A stretch of DNA of 64,000 nucleotides from Hymenobacter canadensis (lineage in GTDB: Bacteria; Bacteroidota; Bacteroidia; Cytophagales; Hymenobacteraceae): contig NZ_CP114769.1 in the NCBI RefSeq assembly GCF_027359925.1, forward strand, positions 62,001-126,000, given 5' to 3'. The translations under genes were made by a program, and so were the position numbers. Of the stretch, positions 15,576-23,105 are shown piece after piece; position 1 is the first letter of the stretch; each line of letters starts with the position of its first letter. The notes under the pieces are model-generated. The model was not told where the DNA came from, searched no databases, and saw nothing but the letters and a program-made list of their open reading frames with translations.

Positions 15576-16163
15576 ATGCTCAAAATTGACCAAGAGCAAT
15601 TTTTTGCCAGTCTAAAGATTACGCAAGCCTATTGTGCCCAGCAGCTACAACAGCCGTGGCAGAGTGAATTTTTGGCACTACGCACCAGCTTACAGCCAGT
15701 TTATCAGAATCAGCAGTGGTTTATAACCGCACGGGGAGTAAAGGGTGAAGCAGCGAGGATAGGACTATCGGAGTGGCTACGCCATACTGACCCCTATCAT
15801 TCAGCGCGCTTCGCTGAGGTGTTTGCCCAACAGCTTGCGTATAAGTCGGCAGCAAGCGCTGAGTTAACGCGACAGGTTTTCTATCCAGGCCGGATACTGG
15901 TCGCCGAATATGGTTCGAACATTCCCGACGGCGCGGTAGAAGTAGAGACAGCTGGTTTTTTCGACGAGTGTGACCTGCCACCAATTGATACCTGGTTTTA
16001 CAATGGCTACAGCGAGCCTGAAGGAGGCATTCTATTTGCCTGGATTCCGGAACAGTTTCTGGGCCTTGCTCAACTGGCGATAGACATGCAATTTTTGGGC
16101 ATTTTGCACTGGTTCGTTACCCCTCAAGGGTGGGAGTGTGACCCGTACGCATCACACCCGTAG
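15576..16163 (+). CDS. hypothetical cassette protein
   Basis: A 195-aa soluble protein. The ATG at 15576 has a purine-rich aaggag a few bases before it, unusual here, so it is preferred to the TTG at 15558. No family is recognised. The middle is helical and the C-terminal third (GFFDECDLPPIDTWFYN, GILFAWIPEQFLGLAQLAID) looks like a capped beta domain. It is a single-gene cassette. Confidence 0.65.
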   Translation: MLKIDQEQFFASLKITQAYCAQQLQQPWQSEFLALRTSLQPVYQNQQWFITARGVKGEAARIGLSEWLRHTDPYHSARFAEVFAQQLAYKSAASAELTRQVFYPGRILVAEYGSNIPDGAVEVETAGFFDECDLPPIDTWFYNGYSEPEGGILFAWIPEQFLGLAQLAIDMQFLGILHWFVTPQGWECDPYASHP

Positions 16164-16194
16164 GTAACATAGGCCTCCTTCAATTGAACGGATC

Positions 16195-16223
16195 GCGTTT
16201 ACCTTCGGACCCTTTTCTTGAAC
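16195..16223 (+). repeat. cassette repeat copy
   Basis: gcgtttaccttcggaccctt followed by ttcttgaac, with the extended left flank ttgaacggatc. Confidence 0.92.
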
Positions 16224-16274
16224 AGTAAAGGGGAGGGGTCCACTCTAGGAAAAGTGGTAGCTTTCCCGCCCGTT

Positions 16275-16925
16275 ATGCTTCACCAACCTGCCCTGCCCAC
16301 TGCTCAAACGCCTCGCGGGCTTCGGCTAACCTGCCTGCTGGGCTTGCTGGGGGCCCAGTTCCCCGGCTGGGCGCAAGAAGCCCCGACGCCCTTGCATGCC
16401 TTCTTGCAGCAGCACTACGACAGCACCATCGTCTACCACGTCGGGTCCTCGTGGTACAACGCGCCGAACTATATCATCTTGGCCAAGCACCGGGGCGGGG
16501 TGGACGCCTTCACCTATGCCAACCCCTACCGGGACGGACTAGGCCACTACTACCCCGGCCAGCTCGTCCGCCACTTTAGCAAGGAGGACACCCGATTTCG
16601 GGCGACGCGGCCCGATACCAACCGCTACCTGGTGCCCCGCGCCGGGGACCCAGCGGAGCTGCGGCGCGCCTGGCAGCAGCTGCACCCTACGCGGTTCTGG
16701 TCCGTACGCGGCGACGGGGAGCGGCCCGCTACACCGGCGTCCTGCTTCATCGACGACGGGCCCGAGCACGTGTTTTACCTGCTTGACAAACGCGCCATCC
16801 GGGTCGTCCGCTTTTACGCCCCGCAAGAGTTGCAAGACTGTGAGGATGCGAGGCAGGACCCGGGCCGAGCGCAGGCTTTGGCCACGATTCAAGTATTGCA
16901 AGCATTGATTCCGCGTGTACGATAA
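16275..16925 (+). CDS. secreted hypothetical cassette protein
   Basis: A 216-aa exported protein. The ATG at 16275 gives a signal peptide (LRLTCLLGLLGAQFPGWA/QEA), so the upstream frame from 16218, which starts at the edge of the repeat, is rejected. The mature part has many aromatics (YHVGSSWYNAPNYIILAK, YRDGLGHYYPG). No family is recognised. It is a single-gene cassette whose stop lies four bases before the next repeat. Confidence 0.65.
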   Translation: MLHQPALPTAQTPRGLRLTCLLGLLGAQFPGWAQEAPTPLHAFLQQHYDSTIVYHVGSSWYNAPNYIILAKHRGGVDAFTYANPYRDGLGHYYPGQLVRHFSKEDTRFRATRPDTNRYLVPRAGDPAELRRAWQQLHPTRFWSVRGDGERPATPASCFIDDGPEHVFYLLDKRAIRVVRFYAPQELQDCEDARQDPGRAQALATIQVLQALIPRVR

Positions 16926-16928
16926 AGG

Positions 16929-16961
16929 CTCGTTTTGGCGAATCCGACCCTTTCACTGAAC
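16929..16961 (+). repeat. cassette repeat copy
   Basis: ctcgttttggcgaatccgac followed by cctttcactgaac. The left arm matches the copy at 12370. Confidence 0.92.
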
Positions 16962-17057
16962 TCTTATTCAAAAACGGGGCGAAAGCATTTTCTTGCGAAA
17001 GAACCCGCCCGCTTATGGCGAAATTACCAGCATCCCTTCTCCAAAGAATACGATAAC

Positions 17058-17591
17058 GTGTCCAGTTCTAAAATCCTTGCTGTCTTGGTATCTTCTTTAG
17101 TCTCGCATACTGCTCACAGTCAATCCAAAGTAGGTATTGTGAAGATTAGCTCCGTTGATACGGTTATAAACAATAAGCCAATTCACTACGAGACCTTCTA
17201 CAACCGATTTAATCATAAAAGGGGAATCGTGCTAGGGCGCAGCAGGATTGAGTGTGAGATCGTTATCAAAGAAAAGACATTTGCCATCCTGCCCGGCAAC
17301 AGAGATACCCGAAAATTGTATCTGCATACAAATTTAACCCGCAACGATGTGGTCTTCAATTCCATGAATACGGAGAAGAACAAGGACGGCATATGGGTAC
17401 ATTATTCGGCTGCACATCGGGTTGATTCAGTGGCGTGTTACGACGATCAGGGGCTACGCCTAGTGCTGCAATTCCGAAAGAATGGTTCGCCGAGAGTGAT
17501 GCATCGCTATAAGAATGGCCAGCGACAAGCCCTAGGGCCCTGGCTGTATGATAGAAGAGGCAGAGTTATGAATATCTCCCCAGATTTTTGA
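17058..17591 (+). CDS. secreted cassette protein with YwqK-like tail
   Basis: A 177-aa exported protein. The GTG at 17058 gives a signal peptide (KILAVLVSSLVSHTAHS/QSK). The longer frame from 16935 starts inside the repeat and is rejected. The C-terminal part (LVLQFRKNGSPRVMHRYKNG, then GPWLYDRRGRV) resembles MORN/YwqK hairpins. GC content is lower than in the neighbouring cassettes. It is a single-gene cassette. The following repeat is cut by the IS at 17.63 kb. Confidence 0.65.
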   Translation: MSSSKILAVLVSSLVSHTAHSQSKVGIVKISSVDTVINNKPIHYETFYNRFNHKRGIVLGRSRIECEIVIKEKTFAILPGNRDTRKLYLHTNLTRNDVVFNSMNTEKNKDGIWVHYSAAHRVDSVACYDDQGLRLVLQFRKNGSPRVMHRYKNGQRQALGPWLYDRRGRVMNISPDF

Positions 17592-17610
17592 GGGGTAGTT
17601 CGTAAAATGC

Positions 17611-17632
17611 CTCGTTTCGCTTTTTGGACCGT
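17611..17632 (+). repeat. cassette repeat copy truncated by IS
   Basis: ctcgtttcgctttttggacc followed by gt, then the IS1182-type terminal repeat. The right arm is missing on this side and is not found on the far side of the IS. Confidence 0.85.
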
Positions 17633-19247
17633 GGCTGTTGCAGAAGTGCTAGCCGGCAAGTTGCTGAATTCGTAGCAAGAGGATGCAAGGCAGGAAAGAT
17701 TTCACCGACAAGGTCGTGACTCGTTTTCGGCTCTCCGAACGGGTTCCGACTCATAACCTGTACCGGCGGCTGGCCGAGCTGGTCGACTGGCGTTTTCTTT
17801 ACGAAGAGACCAAAGCGCTCTACAGTCACACGGGCCAGCCCTCGCTCGACCCGGTGGTGTTTTTCAAGCTCGTGCTCGTGGGCCGGCTGGAAAACCTGAT
17901 CAGTGACCGGCGCTTGGTCGAGCACTGTGCCCTGCGGCTCGATATCCTCTTTTTCCTGGGCTACGAAGTGGATGAGGAGTTGCCTTGGCACTCGACCGTG
18001 AGCCGCACCCGCCAGCTATTTCCAGCCGCCGTATTTGAGCGCCTGTTTGACCACGTCTTTGCCCAGTGCGTAGCCCAGGGGCTAGTGGCCGGCGACACGC
18101 AAGCCGTCGACTCCGCCCCGGTCAAGGCCAATGCCTCGCTGGAAGCGGTGCTGGAAAAGGGGCAGGTGAGCGCCCGCGGCCCGTTGCTGGTCACAGGTGA
18201 GCTGGTGGCCACGGCGCCTGCGGCTCACCTGGTAACGGCCCCGGCGCACCAGCTGCGGAATCTGGCCACGGCCCAGGCTCGGCGACAGGGCACGCAATCG
18301 GGCGCCTTGGGCGCACAGCATGACAAAGCCCGATTGCTGAGCAACAAGACCCATTATAGCCCCACCGACCCGGATGCGCGCATTTCCATTAAGCCCGGCA
18401 AAGCCCGGGCGCTCAATTACCTCTGCAGCCTAGCCGTGGACACGGCCCACGGCGTGATCAGCCACGTGCAGGCTGATTTCGCCGATAGCCGCGATAGCCT
18501 GCACTTACCCCGCCTGCTCACTGGGCTGCAGCAGCGGTTACGAGCGCAGCAGCTGCGCATGCATGAGCTGCTGGCCGACGCGGGCTACGCCAACGGCTTG
18601 AATTACGCCCTGCTCGAAGCCCAGCAGGTCACGGCCTGGATTCCGGTCTTTGGCCAATACAAGGCCACTATCGAAGGCTTTACCTACGATGCTGAGCAGG
18701 ACGTTTACCACTGCCGGGCGGGCAAGGCGCTGCCGTTTCGCAAGTGCGATATGACGGCCGACGGCACCGGGCTAAAAATCTACTGGGCCACCTGCTCGGA
18801 CTGCCAGCAGTGCCCGCTCAAGTCTACCTGCATACCCGGGGCCAAGCGCAAGCAGCTCACCCGCACGCTCTACGACGCACCCTACCGCCGGGCTTGGCAG
18901 CGCCAGCAAAGCCGACAGGGACAGCGCATGCGCCGGGTGCGCCAAGGCACCGTCGAGCCCGTCTTCGGCAATCTGATCCAGCACTACGGCCTGCGCCGGA
19001 TGAACGTGCGTGGCCAGGCCGGGGCCCACAAAACCATGCTGCTCACAGCCGTGGCCTACAACCTGAAAAAGCTGCTCAAGCACCGTGTCAACCGGCAAGT
19101 GAGCCTGGCCATGGCCCTGCCACAGCCGATATTAGCCCTTATTAGGCGCTCGCAGGGCCCAACTGGCCGACCTTGACGCACAGATGAGACCTCGGACAGC
19201 AGCTGGCAGGAAAAAGAGGGTAACGAAACGAGTTCTGCAACAGCCAC
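17631..19247 (+). mobile_element. IS1182-family insertion sequence
   Basis: The element is about 1.6 kb, bounded by inverted ends gtggctgttgcagaa (17631-17645) and ttctgcaacagccac (19233-19247). It carries one transposase gene. No convincing target duplication is visible, and the flanks do not rejoin. The left flank is a forward cassette repeat. The right flank is the inside of a minus-strand gene, and all repeats beyond are inverted. The element therefore marks a rearrangement joint, not a simple insertion. Confidence 0.85.
17683..19176 (+). CDS. IS1182-family transposase
   Basis: A 497-aa DDE transposase of the IS1182/IS4-like group. The N-terminal domain reads VPTHNLYRRLAELVDWRFL and HTGQPSLDPVVFFKLVLVG. 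The catalytic part includes DTQAVDSAPVKAN and LLADAGYANGLN. The zinc-finger-like insert is CSDCQQCPLKSTC, and the closing region GTVEPVFGNLIQHYGLRR carries the catalytic Glu. It appears intact and full-length. Confidence 0.92.
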   Translation: MQGRKDFTDKVVTRFRLSERVPTHNLYRRLAELVDWRFLYEETKALYSHTGQPSLDPVVFFKLVLVGRLENLISDRRLVEHCALRLDILFFLGYEVDEELPWHSTVSRTRQLFPAAVFERLFDHVFAQCVAQGLVAGDTQAVDSAPVKANASLEAVLEKGQVSARGPLLVTGELVATAPAAHLVTAPAHQLRNLATAQARRQGTQSGALGAQHDKARLLSNKTHYSPTDPDARISIKPGKARALNYLCSLAVDTAHGVISHVQADFADSRDSLHLPRLLTGLQQRLRAQQLRMHELLADAGYANGLNYALLEAQQVTAWIPVFGQYKATIEGFTYDAEQDVYHCRAGKALPFRKCDMTADGTGLKIYWATCSDCQQCPLKSTCIPGAKRKQLTRTLYDAPYRRAWQRQQSRQGQRMRRVRQGTVEPVFGNLIQHYGLRRMNVRGQAGAHKTMLLTAVAYNLKKLLKHRVNRQVSLAMALPQPILALIRRSQGPTGRP

Positions 19248-20081
19248 GAATGTCCTCTTTGTATGACTAAAAGAGAAAATGTCTTCTGCGAATGTTGCTA
19301 GTAGGCCAGTAGGAATATAGGTGAATTCCTCCATTCCCGTCGTCACTTCTTGGCGTTTCTTGAGCGTGAAATGCCGCCGGGACATCAGGCGATTGTCATC
19401 TCCATAACGAAACTCCACGCCTGTTGTCTCTAGCTGCTCTATGGAGGTCTCCTTGCTTTTCGCTCCCTTAGGGTTGTATTCAGTCAGTTGCGTAAAAAAG
19501 AGCTTGCCTTTGTCAAAAAGCTGCTCTTTGATGGGCCGGTTCTGCTCATCATAGGCGGTGCGTTTGAGCCGCCCGGTAATGCCGCCACCGTCAATCGTGG
19601 ATTCCACTTCATTGCCTCGCTTATCATAGACAAACGTTTCGTCACTGACGAGCTGCCCTGTTGGGTCAACCAGTGTTTTGCGCGCTAATTGCCCGACAGC
19701 ATTATACTCCAGGTGCTGTACTTCCTTTCCTGTATACCCATCGGTTACAGAGACTAGCTTCTGGCTTTCATTATAGCGATAGCGCCAAAAAGTTGTATCC
19801 TTAATGGACGAATGCGTGCGCTTAGAATAAAGTACTTGATTGTCTGCGTTGAATTGCTGGACGAGGGAGTGCTTGATGGTCTCGACTAAAAAACCATCGT
19901 CGGAGGAAGCGATGGTATTGCCGTTTAGATCATACCGTTCAGTAGCGGCTAGCCTACCCGCTAAATAGATGTTCGCCGTGGTTATGTGCTGGGCTTTAAG
20001 AAGCGACGCGTCGTTCGTCTGAGCAAATGCAAAGGCGGGCAGAATAGCAAACACGCAGAGTAGCTGCAGCTTCGTTTTCAT
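19248..20081 (-). pseudogene. secreted YD-repeat-like protein, 3' end lost at IS
   Basis: The open frame starts at ATG 20081 with a signal peptide (LQLLCVFAILPAFAFA/QTN). It continues for about 278 codons with RHS/YD-like repeats (ERYDLNGNTIAS, WRYRYNESQKLVSVTDGYTG, LEYNAVGQLARK, FVYDKRGNEV, TEYNPKGAKSK). It then runs into the IS end, so the native C-terminus is missing and the read-through frame to 19056 is IS sequence. It was one cassette of the inverted half of the array. Any toxin or carrier role is unproven. Confidence 0.75.
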
Positions 20082-20132
20082 AAGGTAATCCTGAAGGGAA
20101 GTAGGCAATGGCAGCCAAAGGTAGAAGCCCAC

Positions 20133-20162
20133 GTTCACCTAAACGGTCCTGCCGTGAACGCG
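20133..20162 (-). repeat. cassette repeat copy, inverted orientation
   Basis: Reverse strand reads gcgttcacggcaggaccgtt followed by taggtgaac. It is the first copy right of the IS and is inverted relative to all copies left of it. Confidence 0.92.
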
Positions 20163-20214
20163 CTCTGTTTAGTCGAAGGAGCGATAAATTTGGTGCTATT
20201 CTAACTTCTCCGGT

Positions 20215-20676
20215 TCATTGATGGCGCAGTGCTTGCGATTGCGCCCGGTATTGCTGGAGCAGACGCGTGAGGTGTGAGGCACTAATCGCCAATTCGCGAA
20301 TATTCAGCTCGCGCACTTCGTTTCCTGCCCGGTAGTAGAGAATTGTATCCGTGCCCCGGCCGAGCCGAACCTTTCGCACTTCTTCGTCCCGAATGGTTTT
20401 CCATACATCTACTGGTGCTGAGCCGAGTTGTATTCCCCGTTCGCTGATAGTCAATTGGGGCCGATTATTCCCTAAGAGCCAGAGCTGGCGGCCGATAACA
20501 ACGAAACTCCCCAGTCCAATCAAGAAAATGAAGGGCGCCCCGAATCCCAAAGGCCTGACATTCCACAGCTGGTGCACGGCAGTAGCTACAAAAGCTACGC
20601 ACACGACCAAGTAGCTTAATAGGTTAACAGTAGAGTAGCGAATGACAGATTCAGGCGGTAAGGACTCGTTTTCCAT
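20215..20676 (-). CDS. small membrane protein, cassette gene
   Basis: A 153-aa protein with two adjacent membrane segments (about residues 20-40 and 48-68) and a cytoplasmic PH-like C-terminal domain (LTISERGIQLGSAPVDVWKT, then VRKVRLGRGTDTILYY). The ATG at 20676 avoids the repeat, which the longer frame to 20808 would cross. This layout is common in small bacterial two-TM proteins with a pleckstrin-like domain. No function is assigned. It is a single-gene cassette. Confidence 0.65.
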   Translation of the reverse strand: MENESLPPESVIRYSTVNLLSYLVVCVAFVATAVHQLWNVRPLGFGAPFIFLIGLGSFVVIGRQLWLLGNNRPQLTISERGIQLGSAPVDVWKTIRDEEVRKVRLGRGTDTILYYRAGNEVRELNIRELAISASHLTRLLQQYRAQSQALRHQ

Positions 20677-20736
20677 TAGAGGCGGGGTTCGTTCTAGTGA
20701 CCGAGAAGCTAAAGCGAATGGGCTTAACCAAGTCTT

Positions 20737-20765
20737 GTTCAGCGAAACGGTCCGCAGGTAAACGC
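20737..20765 (-). repeat. cassette repeat copy, inverted orientation
   Basis: Reverse strand reads gcgtttacctgcggaccgtt followed by tcgctgaac, an excellent match to the consensus. Confidence 0.93.
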
Positions 20766-20798
20766 GGCGATTCAGCTCAAGGAGGGTTATTTTTAGGG

Positions 20799-21620
20799 AT
20801 GCGAACACGCCTTCTTTTCACCGTTGGGTTCTTGTTGGCCCGGCTGCCGCCTGAGAGTCAGGCACAGGGTAGTTGTGTGTCCGGCCACCTCGTAGAGGCC
20901 TCGTCGCAGGCGCCGTTGCGCTTTGCGGCCGTGCGGCTGCAACGGGACGGGGCGGGGGCCGTGGCCGACGAGCACGGCTACTTCGAGTTGGAAAGCAGCG
21001 CGGCCTGGGTCCAGGATTCCCTGGTGGTCTGGAGCGATGACGTGCGCGCGGCCCATTGGGTAACCAGCGGCCACGCGGTGGGCCTACGCCTGGCCGTGGC
21101 CCTGCCGCCCGGTCGAGAGGGGAAATGGGGTTACGTTGGCACCCAGCATGCTTTTCGGGTGAAGAATGATTCCCTCGCGCGCGGCGGTACCCTACGCACG
21201 GCCTCGTTTTACATTGGCGCGGGGGCCCTGCCGCGCAAGGTGTTTCGCGTGCGCCTGTACGACGTGGCAGGCAACAGGCCCGGGGTGGATGTGCTCACGG
21301 AAAATGTTCTCATGCTGGCTTGGCGAGAAAATCAGTGGTTCACGGTAAACCTGGCTCCTTATCACTTGGCCGTACCGGATGCGGGCTACTTCATCGCCTT
21401 GGAGTATTTTCCGGATGAGGGCATACGCAATTCGTATTTTGACTCCATACTGGTCGACTACATGCCCACCGGGCCATTCATGTGGCCGGTGTGTGAGGCG
21501 AATACGCGCAATGTCTGGAGCTACGTCATCGGCACGGGCTGGAAGCTGTTACCGCTGGATAACGGGCTGTATGGCCGCTACGGCGCTATGATAAAGCTGG
21601 AAGTAGACCCGCCGAAATAA
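20799..21620 (+). CDS. secreted protein with carboxypeptidase-regulatory-like domain
   Basis: A 273-aa exported protein. The ATG at 20799 gives a signal peptide (LLFTVGFLLARLPPESQA/QGS), and the longer frame from 20697 crosses the repeat. Residues 25-100 form a CarboxypepD_reg-like beta sandwich (GHLVEASSQAPLRFAAVRLQ, DEHGYFELE), typical of Bacteroidota surface proteins. The rest is a second beta-rich domain of unknown type. It is a single-gene cassette. The plus-strand gene lies opposite to the inverted repeats. Confidence 0.75.
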   Translation: MRTRLLFTVGFLLARLPPESQAQGSCVSGHLVEASSQAPLRFAAVRLQRDGAGAVADEHGYFELESSAAWVQDSLVVWSDDVRAAHWVTSGHAVGLRLAVALPPGREGKWGYVGTQHAFRVKNDSLARGGTLRTASFYIGAGALPRKVFRVRLYDVAGNRPGVDVLTENVLMLAWRENQWFTVNLAPYHLAVPDAGYFIALEYFPDEGIRNSYFDSILVDYMPTGPFMWPVCEANTRNVWSYVIGTGWKLLPLDNGLYGRYGAMIKLEVDPPK

Positions 21621-21655
21621 CGACACGGCCTTGAGTAGCCAGTGCATCGAACGGA

Positions 21656-21684
21656 GTTCACGCAAACGGTGGCAAGGTAAACGC
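21656..21684 (-). repeat. cassette repeat copy, inverted orientation
   Basis: Reverse strand reads gcgtttaccttgccaccgtt followed by tgcgtgaac. Confidence 0.92.
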
Positions 21685-21775
21685 GCTGTTCAAATGAAGG
21701 AGGCCAAACTTTGGCGAAACCATTGATCAGATTTGGCAATCCATTTAATTCTTTCATTCGTTACTCTAACTCAAA

Positions 21776-22156
21776 ATGAAAATTTTTATAACACTTTTTC
21801 TTGCTAATTTATCTCTATTAACTGGGTGTAACAAGTTGACACCATGCGATGTTTATAAAAAACGGTTCCTTAATAAACAAGCTTACCTGGTAATTAGCGA
21901 CAGAGGAAATAACGGAAATGATTTGCACCTAAAAGGATACAATCCGATAACTAGTCAGCGCGCTGAATATAAAGGAATGGACGGATTGTATATATATTTA
22001 AGAAATAGTATAGATGTTGGAGATACTCTGGAAAAGAGAATTAATGAACCTAATTTTATAGTTAGAAAAAAGCGTTATAATATTAGTATAGAGTATAGCT
22101 GTAATGGAAAATCATACGATTTTATTGTACCTGACACTTTGCGTAAAACAAAATAG
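21776..22156 (+). CDS. AT-rich small lipoprotein, cassette gene
   Basis: A 126-aa protein with a lipoprotein signal (TLFLANLSLLTGC; Cys near residue 18). No family is recognised. The gene is markedly AT-rich with AAA, ATA and TTA codons, unlike the GC-rich cassettes around it, which points to recent transfer from a low-GC donor. Upstream it is bounded by the inverted repeat at 21656-21684. The downstream repeat is not recognisable. Confidence 0.7.
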   Translation: MKIFITLFLANLSLLTGCNKLTPCDVYKKRFLNKQAYLVISDRGNNGNDLHLKGYNPITSQRAEYKGMDGLYIYLRNSIDVGDTLEKRINEPNFIVRKKRYNISIEYSCNGKSYDFIVPDTLRKTK

Positions 22157-22214
22157 TGTGAACAAGTCAATTATAGTATTTGCAGTAATAACTCTTTAGT
22201 GAACACCACTTTAT

Positions 22215-22531
22215 AGGCCCAATGGACCAACCAAGGTCCAGGTGGTCAATCACTCTCCTCTGTAACGTTCCTTAATGCCAATTCTGGTTGGGCGTGTGGT
22301 TCTGCGGGGAGCTTGTAAAAGACCAGTGACGGCGGCACGACATGGCAATACCTGTTTTATTTTGCTACGCCAAGACTGCTCAATAGGCTGCGGGCAGTAG
22401 GGAATCCTTTCCAGCGACAAGTGCTGGTCATAGTCGATACGCCGCTTAATCCGCAGCCCACCGCAACCTATATCAGCACCAATACGGGTACATTTCAGGT
22501 ACAGGATTACGGTGGTGCTCTGAACGCGTAA
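22215..22531 (+). pseudogene. Ycf48/BNR-repeat secreted protein fragment
   Basis: Reading one plus frame gives WTNQGPGGQSLSSV, then TFLNANSGWACGSAGSL, a stop, and KTSDGGTTWQYL. This is the Ycf48/BNR propeller repeat used by secreted Bacteroidota proteins. The frame continues to a TAA inside the truncated repeat at 22511-22528. It lacks a start, carries an internal stop, and has unrelated sequence before it, so it is a decayed fragment that invaded or replaced part of the array. Confidence 0.65.
22511..22528 (-). repeat. cassette repeat, half copy, inverted
   Basis: Reverse strand reads acgcgttcagagcaccacc, identical to the left half of the copy at 9201-9229. The right half is replaced by the end of the Ycf48-like fragment. 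Confidence 0.85.
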
Positions 22532-22548
22532 TTCAAAGTAAAGAGCAT

Positions 22549-22929
22549 TTACAAAGGGGCTTCCATCTTGACAATGCTTTGCTCAAGCCGGGAAAACTTA
22601 CCGCAAATGTCTCTCAGGCCCTGAAAATCGAAGTCACAAATGATGGTATCCAAGTGGTCTTCGCCGCGAAAGAACGTGCGGCCTTGGGCCGTGGTGAGGG
22701 ACATATGCACCACTTTGTCAGGTAACTCGTGGGCCTCCGCTACGGCCAGTAGCCGCTGGCGATTTGCGGTCGTGATGCGTACGTGCCACCAGAATGTTTC
22801 GCCGGGGTGGAGTAAGTCCGGCCCGAGCACACGTGGCAGCTCTTGCCATGAATCTTTCGAGAGGCGCCACAGCGAACCTTCGGGGGATTGGCGTAGGATG
22901 GCAGCTAAGAGTGCGGTTTCGGGTTCCAT
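22549..22929 (-). CDS. hypothetical cassette protein (copy 2 of 2)
   Basis: A 126-aa protein with two substitutions from the product of 8799-9179 (KFS for KFP, EAPL for EGPL). It lies in the inverted half of the array together with its flanking half-repeats. The copied DNA starts and stops exactly in the repeat cores. No family is recognised. Confidence 0.7.
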   Translation of the reverse strand: MEPETALLAAILRQSPEGSLWRLSKDSWQELPRVLGPDLLHPGETFWWHVRITTANRQRLLAVAEAHELPDKVVHMSLTTAQGRTFFRGEDHLDTIICDFDFQGLRDICGKFSRLEQSIVKMEAPL

Positions 22930-22958
22930 GAGGCGAACGTACAATTATTGCCCTCGTT

Positions 22959-22985
22959 GTTCATCGAAACGGTGGTTCAGAGGCC
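22959..22985 (-). repeat. cassette repeat copy, inverted, last in array
   Basis: Reverse strand reads ctgaaccaccgtttcgatga followed by ac. It is identical to the copy at 8738-8769 from accgtttcg on and different before that point. No further copies are seen to the right. Confidence 0.85.
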
Positions 22986-23040
22986 GAGAAAGGGCCGCTG
23001 CCTGCGTCCCCTCACATAATTGTACTTATACGACAGGATT

Positions 23041-23105
23041 ATGAGATCCTTCCTACTTGCTTTTGGTGCTTTCATCATACTTGCTCTGCAACAAGCGCCC
23101 TCTAG
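23041..23105 (+). pseudogene. signal-peptide start of a gene cut by IS5
   Basis: ATG 23041 opens a clear signal peptide (MRSFLLAFGAFIILALQQAP) that runs into the IS end. The remainder of the gene is not found on the other side, where a recombinase fragment begins. This implies a deletion next to the IS. Confidence 0.55.

Noticed and set aside
1..22985. Calling the cassette repeats classical integron attC sites
   Set aside because: The GTTTGGC next to the exchange point resembles the GTTRRRY core, but no RYYYAAC partner 50-100 bases away is found, many cassettes are inverted, and no IntI is visible. They are reported as a distinct repeat.
1..22985. Reading the repeats as simple transcription terminators
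   Set aside because: They have no T-run, keep orientation independent of the gene strand, and mark the ends of duplicated units.
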